From positions 1 to 16,667 of the forward strand of contig DAOVEQ010000004.1 in assembly GCA_030668905.1 (NCBI GenBank): a stretch of DNA of 16,667 nucleotides. The letters run 5' to 3'. This DNA comes from Thermococci archaeon. Its GTDB lineage: Archaea > Methanobacteriota_B > Thermococci > Methanofastidiosales > B48-G16. Under the pieces are notes generated by a model. It had not been told where the DNA came from and searched no databases. It saw only the letters and a program-made list of their open reading frames with translations. A program made the position numbers and the translations under genes. Of this stretch, positions 1-6,179 are shown piece by piece (position 1 is the stretch's first letter; every line of letters begins with the position of its first letter).

Positions 1-416
1 AGGGGACCATGTTTGATATCTTCGGAGATTAAAGTAGCCATGCCGTAAGCCATGCCAATCCCGTCATCTGCTCCGAGAGTTGTTCCCTTCGCTGTAACAT
101 AATCGTCTACAATCTTTATTTTTAACGGATCATTTTCAAAATCAATTTTTGTTTCAGGCGTTTTTTGGCAAACCATATCCATATGAGCTTGGAGAACTAA
201 GACAGGGTAATCTTCACATCCCGGCATTGCTTTCTTGGTAAGAATAATATTTCCTATGGTGTCTTCTTCAAATGAGATATTGTATTTCTTTGCCCAATCC
301 TTAATCCATTTACGAATTTTTTCCTCCTTTTTAGAAGGACGAGGGACTTTCGTTATGTCCTCAAATATATTCCAGACAATTTTTGGTTCAAGTTTATCCA
401 AAATTCTTTTTTCCAT
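1..416 (-). CDS. pepD: PepD-type aminoacyl-histidine / cytosolic non-specific dipeptidase, N-terminal part (runs off the window edge)
   Basis: This is the first ~138 residues of an M20-family metallodipeptidase of the PepD type, which hydrolyses dipeptides such as Xaa-His in the cytoplasm with two metal ions. The translation shows the first metal-site segment LQAHMDMVCQK with H78 and D80, and then GTTLGADDGIGMA with the bridging aspartate at D117. Both are hallmark PepD segments (E. coli PepD has the related LGADNGIGMA). Full-length family members are about 480 residues, so the lid domain and the remaining ligands lie beyond base 1. The ATG at 416 begins only 2 nt after the stop codon of the upstream nitroreductase, so the two are surely co-transcribed. 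A purine-rich GGATCGGAG lies just upstream and can serve as a weak ribosome binding site. PepD is better known from bacteria, so acquisition by an archaeal ancestor is possible but not shown here. Confidence 0.88.
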   Translation of the reverse strand, partial: MEKRILDKLEPKIVWNIFEDITKVPRPSKKEEKIRKWIKDWAKKYNISFEEDTIGNIILTKKAMPGCEDYPVLVLQAHMDMVCQKTPETKIDFENDPLKIKIVDDYVTAKGTTLGADDGIGMAYGMATLISEDIKHGP

Positions 417-418
417 AA

Positions 419-1051
419 CTAGTCTCCGATCCAGTACCCCGTGTAGGTATACTCTTTCAGCATCTCTCTGTCAGGATTTTGAGGCATCTCCTCGATACGA
501 CCTATCGGGATCATTGCCACGACCTCTACTTCGTCAGGGATGTTGTAGACTCTTTTGAGTGTTTTCTTGTCAAAATACTCGGAAAGAAGAGTTGTGGCTA
601 TCTCTATACAGCATGAGCCCAGATTTAACTCCCACGCGGATAGCATTATATTCTGGGCTGCTAAACCGGCTTCGAATATATAAGATCTAGAAATTCTTGT
701 ATCTGCACAGATTAAAATTATGAATGGAGGATCTTTTAACTGCTTTTTCAGGAGATCTAACATATTCAAAATCTTCTTTTTGACTTCGAAAGGATTTTTA
801 TAGTATTTATCCGCATCTTCTCTATTCAAAAGGTCTTCAGCTTCTTTTTTATAAGCTTCAACGTATAGTTTTGCAGCAATTTCTCTTTCCTCTTCATTCG
901 AAAGGACTAAAAATCTTAAAGGCTGTCTGTTACCTGCCGTAGGTGCCCATCTCCCCGCATCTAAGATCACCTTTATTGCTTCCGCTCTGACATCTTTCTT
1001 TTTGAATTTCCTTATAGACCTTCTTCTTCTTATCACATCTATTACTTTCAT
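419..1051 (-). CDS. Nitroreductase-family FMN flavoprotein
   Basis: A 210-residue protein of the nitroreductase fold, normally a homodimer that binds FMN and uses NAD(P)H to reduce nitro compounds, quinones or flavins. The substrate here cannot be told. The N-terminal phosphate-binding RRRSIRKF (residues 8-16), the APTAGNRQP loop (36-44), the interface helix EAGLAAQNIMLSAWELNLGS (127-146) and the late PIGR segment (182-185) are all in their usual order. Length is typical. A TTG lies three codons upstream at 1060, but the ATG at 1051 is preferred: an AGGA sits 9 nt before it and family members start with a short Met-x-x-x-(D/E)-x-I-x-x-R-R-S. It lies 28 nt after the nucleotidyltransferase-like gene and 2 nt before pepD, within one transcription unit. 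Confidence 0.9.
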   Translation of the reverse strand: MKVIDVIRRRRSIRKFKKKDVRAEAIKVILDAGRWAPTAGNRQPLRFLVLSNEEEREIAAKLYVEAYKKEAEDLLNREDADKYYKNPFEVKKKILNMLDLLKKQLKDPPFIILICADTRISRSYIFEAGLAAQNIMLSAWELNLGSCCIEIATTLLSEYFDKKTLKRVYNIPDEVEVVAMIPIGRIEEMPQNPDREMLKEYTYTGYWIGD

Positions 1052-1079
1052 AATAAACAATCCTGGAAAACTTAAAGAT

Positions 1080-1868
1080 TTACCTGACTACCTCTTCAAC
1101 ATCTCTGTACCATTTTTTATTGTCACCAACTCTGGCCCTCATCTTCCAGCCCATGGATTTCGACTGTTTTTCTATAGCTTCCATAAGTTTATCTATTCTC
1201 TCGACTATAATCTTTTTATCATCATCTGTTAATTTATCATATTTTTCCGCAAAGTGCTTCATTTTTCCGAGATTAGCCGTACCCGTTCTCCACCATCCCC
1301 AGTCGCCTGAAAAGAGTTTGGCAATATATTTCATATTTATAGTTTCCTTGTCATTGTCGCCTATATCATGTTCCCTGAAGAGTATGATACAGTCGATAAT
1401 GTCCTTTTCATTTATTTCGACGATCTGAAGCTTTTCCAACAGTAGATCGGATAATGATATTGTAGGATGATCTATCTCCAATCTGTTTTTTAAGTTCAGT
1501 ATGTGGCAGAATTTCAGTTCGTCAAGAAATACGTCCGAATGGATACCATTAGAATTGTAAAATATCATCCTTTTTGCGCCCATTCTCTTCATTATTGTTT
1601 TTAAAGCAAGATCTTGTTCGTAGCCCAGATCCTTAAAAAGGTCCTCTATCTTTCTCAGATCTTTATAGCGAGCCATAAAATCTATATCTGTAAGAACTCT
1701 CCCAAGATCATACTCCAAATATTTGTATTCAGGGCATTTTGTCCTGAAAGCGATTGCTCCAAGTATCCTCATTGCTATGCCTCTCTCATCTGCCTTCTCC
1801 ATTATCTCGTCTCTCATTTTAAAAAATTCTTCTTCCTGTTTTTTTAATTCCTCAATGCTCATGTTCAT
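1080..1868 (-). CDS. Nucleotidyltransferase-fold protein of unknown substrate (AbiEii/MNT-like)
   Basis: A 262-residue protein with the signature of the polymerase-beta-type nucleotidyltransferase fold. It has a glycine turn at RILGAIAF (34-41), the paired metal-binding carboxylates in LTDIDFM (D61 and D63), and a probable third carboxylate in HSDVFLD (D112). The segment SDLLLEKLQI (140-149) resembles the helix after the core in AbiEii-type proteins. The spacing between the G turn and DID is longer than usual and the classical GS pair is replaced by GA. The first 30 residues look like a charged helix and the C-terminus ends in a Trp/Arg/Lys-rich segment (GWKMRARVG). The ATG at 1868 follows a strong GGAGG with 7 nt spacing, so it is chosen over the ATG two codons later. 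It lies downstream of a metallophosphoesterase, but no antitoxin-like small gene is adjacent. The specific function is unknown. Confidence 0.72.
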   Translation of the reverse strand: MNMSIEELKKQEEEFFKMRDEIMEKADERGIAMRILGAIAFRTKCPEYKYLEYDLGRVLTDIDFMARYKDLRKIEDLFKDLGYEQDLALKTIMKRMGAKRMIFYNSNGIHSDVFLDELKFCHILNLKNRLEIDHPTISLSDLLLEKLQIVEINEKDIIDCIILFREHDIGDNDKETINMKYIAKLFSGDWGWWRTGTANLGKMKHFAEKYDKLTDDDKKIIVERIDKLMEAIEKQSKSMGWKMRARVGDNKKWYRDVEEVVR

Positions 1869-1880
1869 TATGACTCCTCC

Positions 1881-1910
1881 AAAATAAAAAGAAGGAATTT
1901 TTATCCTTCT
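1881..1910 (-). terminator. Hairpin plus U-tract between metallophosphoesterase and nucleotidyltransferase genes
   Basis: On the minus-strand transcript a perfect 7-bp stem, AGAAGGA pairing with TCCTTCT, closes a 7-nt loop. It is followed at once by TTTTATTTT. The stem spans the stop codon of the metallophosphoesterase gene. Shape and order match an intrinsic terminator. Because the next gene starts 13 nt further on with a strong ribosome binding site, it may only attenuate the downstream genes, or mark or protect the 3' end of a processed message. Confidence 0.5.
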
Positions 1911-2848
1911 ACTTTATAATAATTCTCCACCCCAGTATCGCTAAAATCTATAATGAAACCTCTCAGTATACCTTCCCCGTACTCTGAACCTGGATTCACT
2001 ACGGGAGTGTTTCCTATCTTATCCTTTGCATAACTTTCATGGATATGACCATGTAACCCTATCATAGGCTGGTACTCTTCAATAACTTCTCTTACAGCCT
2101 TACTTCCTACATGTTCCATCTCCACAGTTCCTGCAACTATAACAGGTCTTAAATTTTTAAGTTTGGGAGCAAAATCAAGCCTTGTACCGTATGGAGGTGC
2201 ATGAGTATTTAGTATTGCCTTTTCTGGATGATCAACTTTAGCAAATAGGCTTTCAAGCTTCTTCTTTAAATCCTCTTCTTTCAATTCTCTGGGAGTATCC
2301 CATGGAGTAGGATTGACATACTCGCAGCTTATAGTTTCAAACCCTGCTATCTCAACAACTCTGTCTAACGGCCATATAATGCCCTTATCTTCGTACGACT
2401 TTATTATCTCGTCCACTAGAAGGTCATCGTCGTTTCCCGGCATCGCCATGCACTGCACTTTTTTAGTATCCACTTTTTCTATTAAAAAGTCCATCCATTC
2501 TTTTATCCTGTTACCTATAGCTTCAAAGATCTTTTCATCTACCAGTTTTTTGTCCTGCTGCATCGCTTTTATTTCCTCTGGATCAGTTCTGAAGGAATAT
2601 GCTCCTGAGTCTCCTATCCTTCTTTCATAATCCTTCATCTCGTCTTCGCTTCTAAAGGTCCACTTTCTTCCAAAATAATGGGACGTCCACGTGCCATTGT
2701 TCTGCTCTATTAGTGGGATCAAGGCTTTCCCTGTCAGATCTCCGCATAACAAAAGTATATCTGCCTTATGGAATCCGGGAACATTTACCCATTTTCTCCA
2801 TACATAATTACTGCCGTGGGCATCTGCCGAAAAAAACATTCTTTTCAT
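1901..2848 (-). CDS. Calcineurin-like metallophosphoesterase
   Basis: A 315-residue cytoplasmic protein of the calcineurin-like phosphoesterase superfamily, with all five metal-binding blocks in order. These are SADAHG (D9, H11), LCGDLTG (D37), MPGNDD (N139, D140), NTHAPPYGT (H216) and GLHGHIHES (H268, H270). The third block is GND rather than the more usual GNH, a variant seen in the superfamily. An insert of about 90 residues between blocks two and three (roughly 45-130) is charged and probably helical. Family members cleave phosphomonoesters, diesters or cyclic nucleotides; nothing visible picks the substrate. It is the first gene of a minus-strand run continuing with the nucleotidyltransferase-like protein, nitroreductase and PepD. 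The ATG at 2848 is preceded by GTGAT at 4 nt spacing and lies about 34 bp from a TATA-like box. Confidence 0.88.
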   Translation of the reverse strand: MKRMFFSADAHGSNYVWRKWVNVPGFHKADILLLCGDLTGKALIPLIEQNNGTWTSHYFGRKWTFRSEDEMKDYERRIGDSGAYSFRTDPEEIKAMQQDKKLVDEKIFEAIGNRIKEWMDFLIEKVDTKKVQCMAMPGNDDDLLVDEIIKSYEDKGIIWPLDRVVEIAGFETISCEYVNPTPWDTPRELKEEDLKKKLESLFAKVDHPEKAILNTHAPPYGTRLDFAPKLKNLRPVIVAGTVEMEHVGSKAVREVIEEYQPMIGLHGHIHESYAKDKIGNTPVVNPGSEYGEGILRGFIIDFSDTGVENYYKVEG

Positions 2849-2877
2849 GTTATCACGTACAGTACTTCTGATATGCG

Positions 2878-2892
2878 TTTAAAAAACTTTCG
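2878..2892 (-). promoter_or_regulatory. BRE/TATA-like promoter of the metallophosphoesterase operon
   Basis: Read on the minus strand this is CGAAAGTTTTTTAAA, a purine-rich BRE-like CGAAAG joined to a TATA-like TTTTTTAAA. Transcription would start about 25 bp downstream, close to 2857, giving a leader of roughly 10 nt before the ATG at 2848. The identical 15-mer occurs upstream of the APC permease. Confidence 0.6.
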
Positions 2893-2941
2893 TAGAAAAA
2901 AATAAAAAATTATTATCACTTACGATACTTTGAATCGATAT

Positions 2942-2967
2942 TAAAAAAAGAAAAAAAAAGAAAAAAT
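2942..2967 (-). terminator. T-rich terminator after the APC permease
   Basis: Immediately after the permease stop codon the minus strand reads as three runs of six to nine T separated by single C residues. Oligo-T tracts of this kind terminate archaeal RNA polymerase without a hairpin. The next promoter on the same strand starts about 50 bp further on. Confidence 0.7.
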
Positions 2968-4557
2968 TTATGCCGGTGGTATTTCAGCATATATCTTGCT
3001 CGTGTCGACTCCTCTCTTCCTGTTGTAGTTCCAGAATGCAATGAATACTACCAAACCTAGACCCATCCAGACACATTCATAGAAACAGTTGCTCAGGTTC
3101 GATACCATTCCCACTGCTCCATTCCACAGTAAGAACATATTTGCTACGAATCCCATAGTTCCAGCGATTGTCATTAGCGGTATTCCACCTATCTCTATGC
3201 TCGGGCTCTTTTCGTATATATCTCTTCTGATATACGGCAACACCGCAGCAGATAGACAACCAAACATCACTGCAAAGATATACAGAACTGTTGTGTCCAG
3301 CGCCGCTACCCATGTATCACCGTGTGCCATCCATATTCCAAAGAATCCTCCAAACATAGTCAGTAGAATTGCGTAGTGCGGAGAGTGGAACCTGTCGTTA
3401 ACCTCTGCAAATTTCTCCGGGAAGAATCTGTCGAAAGACCACGAGAAGACCAGTCTTGAACATACCAAGAAGAACGCAGGTATATCGTTCAGCAGCCATA
3501 TAGCACCTGAAAGGGCTATAAGCATCTGTATTGAATGATTAGTCGTCAGTGCACACGCAAACGCCGGGAGTATAGGTCCTGACGGATTGTTTATGTACGT
3601 CTTTAGAACGGGCAGTTGTTCTTTGAACATGTAGTTGTACTTGTACAGGAACTCGTCTCCGACCTTACCGTATACTAAAAAGCTCAATAGCAAGTAGTAC
3701 GCTATAATCAAAGCAGCTGCTCCTGTTACCGCCCAGATCATTCCTTTCGACGGGTTCTTTACTTCACCACCCATGTAGGCGGCTGCAGTGAATCCTATGT
3801 ATGCCCATACGCAGACGATACTTGCCTGCAATGTCGCGCCCATGCCACTTTCCACAGTAGCCCATGACGTTATTGCGTTAGGGTTGGTCATAATTGCATT
3901 ATAAGTACCGGATCCGTAGACGGAATCCCAGAGTTCGCTGTAAGGCTGGCCTGTTCTTATCAGGAAATATCCCACCATTGCGATACTTCCAGCTATTCCA
4001 CAGAGTAAACCAATGTTGATAATCCAGCTGTAGACTCTTGTTCCCAAGTATGTAACAATAGCAGAGACTATACAGATCAAAACAGCCAAAGTCAGAATTA
4101 CTCCTGTATTCTCGGTCAATGTCGTTGCGGTATCAAATGCGGACTGACTTCCGGACGCCGAGCCGTATATTCTGAATGCGGTACCGAAGAATGGTATGTC
4201 TATGTAGGCAATTATACCCAGAGACAGCAGTTCTGTCAGCCAGAATCCCCAGCTCGTAATGAATCCCAGAACGGGGTTTATACCTCTGGAAATGTAGATG
4301 TAGTCACCACCAGTTCTTGGCATGGCTACTCCCAGCATTGAGTATGAGATAGCAGTTATTATCGTTACTAGACCTGCAATAGCAAATGCACCAGATACAC
4401 TGCTTCCTGGAGCGCTGTAAGGCATCTGCACCATATAGTTGTTAATTCCACCACCAATGGTATGTGTCAGACCAATAGCCATAGCTGTGAAAATACCTAC
4501 CTCTCTAACAAGCCCTGAAGCTCTTCTTGTGAAGACAACGGGACCTTCTTCTGCCAT
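2968..4557 (-). CDS. APC-superfamily amino-acid permease
   Basis: A 529-residue polytopic membrane protein, most likely a secondary amino-acid or polyamine transporter. The N-terminal part has the broken first helix with AIGLTHTIGGGINNYMVQMP and then the strongly conserved MPRTGGDYIYISRGINP (about residues 77-93), both marks of the APC superfamily. About 12 hydrophobic segments follow, and the protein ends in a short hydrophilic tail with AEIPP. Length fits the family. A TTG at 4566 lies directly against the GGAGG, so the ATG at 4557, with 9 nt spacing from that GGAGG, is taken as the start. The gene stands alone, with its own promoter, an elaborate leader and a T-rich terminator. It is visibly richer in G+C than its neighbours: one 60-base line at 3781 has 33 G/C, against about 17-22 in sampled lines of nearby genes. 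It also favours C-ending Tyr/Asn codons, suggesting high expression. The substrate cannot be read from sequence. Confidence 0.92.
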   Translation of the reverse strand: MAEEGPVVFTRRASGLVREVGIFTAMAIGLTHTIGGGINNYMVQMPYSAPGSSVSGAFAIAGLVTIITAISYSMLGVAMPRTGGDYIYISRGINPVLGFITSWGFWLTELLSLGIIAYIDIPFFGTAFRIYGSASGSQSAFDTATTLTENTGVILTLAVLICIVSAIVTYLGTRVYSWIINIGLLCGIAGSIAMVGYFLIRTGQPYSELWDSVYGSGTYNAIMTNPNAITSWATVESGMGATLQASIVCVWAYIGFTAAAYMGGEVKNPSKGMIWAVTGAAALIIAYYLLLSFLVYGKVGDEFLYKYNYMFKEQLPVLKTYINNPSGPILPAFACALTTNHSIQMLIALSGAIWLLNDIPAFFLVCSRLVFSWSFDRFFPEKFAEVNDRFHSPHYAILLTMFGGFFGIWMAHGDTWVAALDTTVLYIFAVMFGCLSAAVLPYIRRDIYEKSPSIEIGGIPLMTIAGTMGFVANMFLLWNGAVGMVSNLSNCFYECVWMGLGLVVFIAFWNYNRKRGVDTSKIYAEIPPA

Positions 4558-4577
4558 ATTTCTCAACCTCCTTTTTT

Positions 4578-4604
4578 TTACTCAAACCCTCCTTTTTGAG
4601 TCAT
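4578..4604 (-). other. Micro-ORF 2 in the permease leader (8 codons plus stop)
   Basis: ATG to TAA encoding MTQKGGFE. Its ATG overlaps the TGA of micro-ORF 1 as ATGA. Its stop lies 20 nt before the permease ATG, with the permease GGAGG in between. An in-frame ATG at 4655 could extend it to 25 residues. It is too short to judge as a real peptide; the arrangement, not the coding statistics, is the evidence. Confidence 0.35.
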
Positions 4605-4606
4605 CG
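4588..4606. repeat. Direct repeat copy A in the permease leader
   Basis: CCTCCTTTTTGAGTCATCG on the plus strand, identical over 19 bp to the copy at 4626-4644, with starts 38 bp apart. On the permease mRNA it reads as CGATGACTC followed by AAAAAGGAGG, that is an ATG and a Shine-Dalgarno-like core. Confidence 0.9.
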
Positions 4607-4642
4607 GGTTCCCTTTTTTTGAGATCCTCCTTTTTGAGTCAT
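4601..4642 (-). other. Micro-ORF 1 in the permease leader (13 codons plus stop)
   Basis: ATG to TGA encoding a 13-residue peptide that begins MTQKGG, the same six residues as micro-ORF 2, and ends in KKGTR. The predicted transcription start near 4650 leaves only about 8 nt before this ATG. The TGA overlaps the next ATG. The evidence is positional only. Confidence 0.35.
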
Positions 4643-4644
4643 CG
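4626..4644. repeat. Direct repeat copy B in the permease leader
   Basis: The second identical 19-bp copy of CCTCCTTTTTGAGTCATCG. A third, partial version (CCTCCTTTTTTTTACTCAAA) lies at about 4567-4586 and contains the genuine ribosome binding site of the permease, so the leader has three GGAGG cores in total. Confidence 0.9.
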
Positions 4645-4672
4645 AACCTCAACATAGTATCTAAAATAGATA

Positions 4673-4687
4673 TTTAAAAAACTTTCG
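4673..4687 (-). promoter_or_regulatory. BRE/TATA-like promoter of the APC permease
   Basis: Minus-strand CGAAAGTTTTTTAAA, continuing TATC, identical over 15 bases to the promoter at 2878-2892. The predicted start near 4650 gives a leader of about 90 nt, long for an archaeon, which holds the repeats and micro-ORFs. Confidence 0.65.
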
Positions 4688-4735
4688 GTGATCCGTTATA
4701 TAATGTATCGACAAAAACCGAATTTTATGAAAAAA

Positions 4736-4745
4736 TATTTAAAAG
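4736..4745 (+). promoter_or_regulatory. TATA-like box for the two-helix membrane protein (leaderless)
   Basis: TATTTAAAAG preceded by GAAAAAA (BRE-like). Its centre is about 24 bp from the ATG at 4764, and no Shine-Dalgarno sequence precedes the ATG. Transcription is therefore predicted to begin at or next to the start codon. Confidence 0.6.
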
Positions 4746-4763
4746 AGTAGACATACAATTGTC

Positions 4764-5444
4764 ATGAATCCGTTCGGTATAGGTTCCATGTTTGGCGATA
4801 TTAAAAGAAAAATCTTAATGAAAAATGAGGACTACGAGAATTTTGCATGGTTAATTATGGCTCTTGACAATTATAGAACAGGCAAAAGAGTGAAAGACAG
4901 TATTCTGAGAGAAAAAACAAGATTAGTTCGGAGTAAATTTAAAATCCCTTCACTTAATATTATCCACGATGACATTGAGGCTATAAAAGTTGTTGCGGAG
5001 AAAAGAGAACCCAGAATGAAATTCTATGCTAATTTAATGATAACGCTTCAGTTCTTGATCAAACAGGGTCTCGCAATATTTATGCTCTTGGCTTTCATTA
5101 CAGTCATAACATTCAAAAGCTTCTTGACAACGCAGCAGATGCAGTGGGTTCTGTATATCATAATATTTGGCGCTGTAGTTGTAGTCTGGCTGAGATGGTA
5201 TATAAGAGACAAGATAATGAAAATATATGCGAAATACCAGAACGAATACAGAAAAAACCAGCTTAATATCAAAGATTATATACAGGAGCTTATTGATGTC
5301 ATGAGAGAAGATATTAAGAAAACTGGAGATAGACCAAAAAAATATCAAATGGCGTTGTATTATAAAGACTATAAAAATATAAAAATTCTGAAACCTCCAA
5401 ACTGGTGGAGATATTACTATGCATCTGTGATAGATACAAGCTGA
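4764..5444 (+). CDS. Unrecognised two-helix membrane protein
   Basis: A 226-residue protein that I do not recognise. A hydrophilic, basic N-terminal part (1-95) is followed by two hydrophobic segments at about 99-119 and 127-147, then a charged helical region (148-195). It ends in the aromatic and proline-containing KILKPPNWWRYYYAS (207-221). With two membrane passes and many Lys/Arg on both sides, both ends are probably cytoplasmic. There is no signal peptide. Composition is very A+T rich, in contrast to the permease gene next to it. It is transcribed alone, divergently from the permease, from a promoter that predicts a leaderless message. A downstream gap of 158 bp separates it from the translation operon. 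It is a confident coding region because of length, promoter fit and a normal amino-acid composition; the function is unknown. Confidence 0.8.
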   Translation: MNPFGIGSMFGDIKRKILMKNEDYENFAWLIMALDNYRTGKRVKDSILREKTRLVRSKFKIPSLNIIHDDIEAIKVVAEKREPRMKFYANLMITLQFLIKQGLAIFMLLAFITVITFKSFLTTQQMQWVLYIIIFGAVVVVWLRWYIRDKIMKIYAKYQNEYRKNQLNIKDYIQELIDVMREDIKKTGDRPKKYQMALYYKDYKNIKILKPPNWWRYYYASVIDTS

Positions 5445-5466
5445 GTACGATTATTCCTGAAACATG

Positions 5467-5484
5467 ATCTTTTGTTAAGATTTT
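5467..5484 (+). terminator. Possible weak terminator after the two-helix membrane protein
   Basis: ATCTT and AAGAT can pair around a TTGTT loop and are followed by TTT. The stem is only 5 bp and A/T rich, so this is a weak candidate. The position, 23 nt after the stop codon, is suitable. Confidence 0.3.
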
Positions 5485-5550
5485 AGTTGTGTCAGGAGTT
5501 AGCTGTATATAATAACTACGAGACCGATAGGTTTTTATTCAGATTCGGAG

Positions 5551-5560
5551 TTTTTATATC
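5551..5560 (+). promoter_or_regulatory. TATA-like box of the translation operon
   Basis: TTTTTATATC preceded by ATTCGGAG. The start is expected near 5580, which leaves about 22 nt of leader before the L7Ae ATG. A second TATA-like stretch, TGTATATAATAA at 5505-5515, could give a longer leader of about 70 nt. Confidence 0.5.
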
Positions 5561-5589
5561 TAACACCTACGGATAACAAAATGAAGGAT

Positions 5590-5596
5590 GAGGTGA
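5590..5596 (+). promoter_or_regulatory. Ribosome binding site of L7Ae
   Basis: GAGGTGA, an excellent match to the archaeal anti-Shine-Dalgarno, 6 nt before the ATG at 5603. It fixes the L7Ae start and rules out the out-of-frame ATG at 5581 as the main start. Confidence 0.8.
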
Positions 5597-5602
5597 AAAA
5601 AA

Positions 5603-5950
5603 ATGGAAGTACCAAAAGAGTTAATAAATAAAGCGTATGAGGCATTGGAAAATGCAAGGGATACAGGAAAGATCGCTAAAGGTACAAATGAAATAACAAA
5701 AACGATAGACAGAGGAAAAGCTGTTCTTGTTTATATTGCAGAAGATGTACAGCCAAAAGAGATTGTTGCTCACATACCATTGATCTGCGAAGAAAAATCT
5801 GTGCCTTACATACATGTACCCAGGAAAGACGAACTTGGAGGTGCCGTCGGTATAGATGTACCAACAGCTTCCGCATGTATAGTAGATCCCGGAAAAGGAA
5901 AAAAGCTCGTGGATGAGATAATTAAAAAACTAAATGAGTTGAAGAAGTAG
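5603..5950 (+). CDS. rpl7ae: Ribosomal protein L7Ae / eL8, kink-turn binding protein
   Basis: A 115-residue protein of the L7Ae/L30e/S12e family. In archaea it is a large-subunit ribosomal protein and also the kink-turn-binding core of box C/D and H/ACA guide RNPs, and often of RNase P. The RNA-contact motif [15 protein letters not shown] (26-40), the central [20 protein letters not shown] (45-64) and the [13 protein letters not shown] loop (78-90) are clear, and the length is typical (about 120). It is the first gene of an eight-gene plus-strand operon, followed 9 nt later by S28e, an arrangement conserved in many Euryarchaeota. L7Ae can bind the leader of its own message in some archaea. 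With the near promoter the leader here looks too short to hold a full kink-turn; with the far promoter it might. Confidence 0.97.
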   Translation: MEVPKELINKAYEALENARDTGKIAKGTNEITKTIDRGKAVLVYIAEDVQPKEIVAHIPLICEEKSVPYIHVPRKDELGGAVGIDVPTASACIVDPGKGKKLVDEIIKKLNELKK

Positions 5951-5959
5951 AGGGATAAA

Positions 5960-6175
5960 ATGCCTGAAGTACGAGGAACTCCTGCAGAGGTCATAGAGAT
6001 AAGGGTGAGAACTGGAGTTACGGGAGAGGTTTTCCAGGTAAAGTGCAAAATACTTTCAGGAAGAGATGAAGGTAGAATCCTTACCAGGAACGTTAAAGGA
6101 CCTATAAAACTTGGAGATGTTCTTATGTTACGAGAGACAGAGAGAGAGGCAAGGGAGATAAAGACCCCGAGGTGA
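5960..6175 (+). CDS. rps28e: Small-subunit ribosomal protein S28e
   Basis: 71 residues with the whole family pattern. The start is [20 protein letters not shown], the middle has [20 protein letters not shown] (about 34-53), and the end is [12 protein letters not shown]. It is an OB-fold (S1-like) protein of the archaeal/eukaryotic small subunit near the mRNA exit region. A GAGGGAT 4 nt before the ATG is the ribosome binding site. It sits between L7Ae (9-nt gap) and L24e (4-nt gap), the usual archaeal order. Confidence 0.97.
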   Translation: MPEVRGTPAEVIEIRVRTGVTGEVFQVKCKILSGRDEGRILTRNVKGPIKLGDVLMLRETEREAREIKTPR

Positions 6176-6179
6176 TCTA

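Noticed and set aside
1080..1868. AbiEii-type toxin of a toxin-antitoxin pair
   Set aside because: There is no small antitoxin-like gene beside it, and the neighbours are metabolic enzymes. Only the fold is supported.
5450..5475. CTGA and ATGATC near the end of the two-helix gene as a box C/D guide RNA
   Set aside because: The boxes are in the wrong order (D-like before C-like), the C box is imperfect and there is no flanking stem.
5523..5548. Hairpin in the L7Ae leader (CCGA with TCGG)
   Set aside because: Only four base pairs with a large loop and no GA/AG kink-turn signature, so it is not supported as a regulatory kink-turn.
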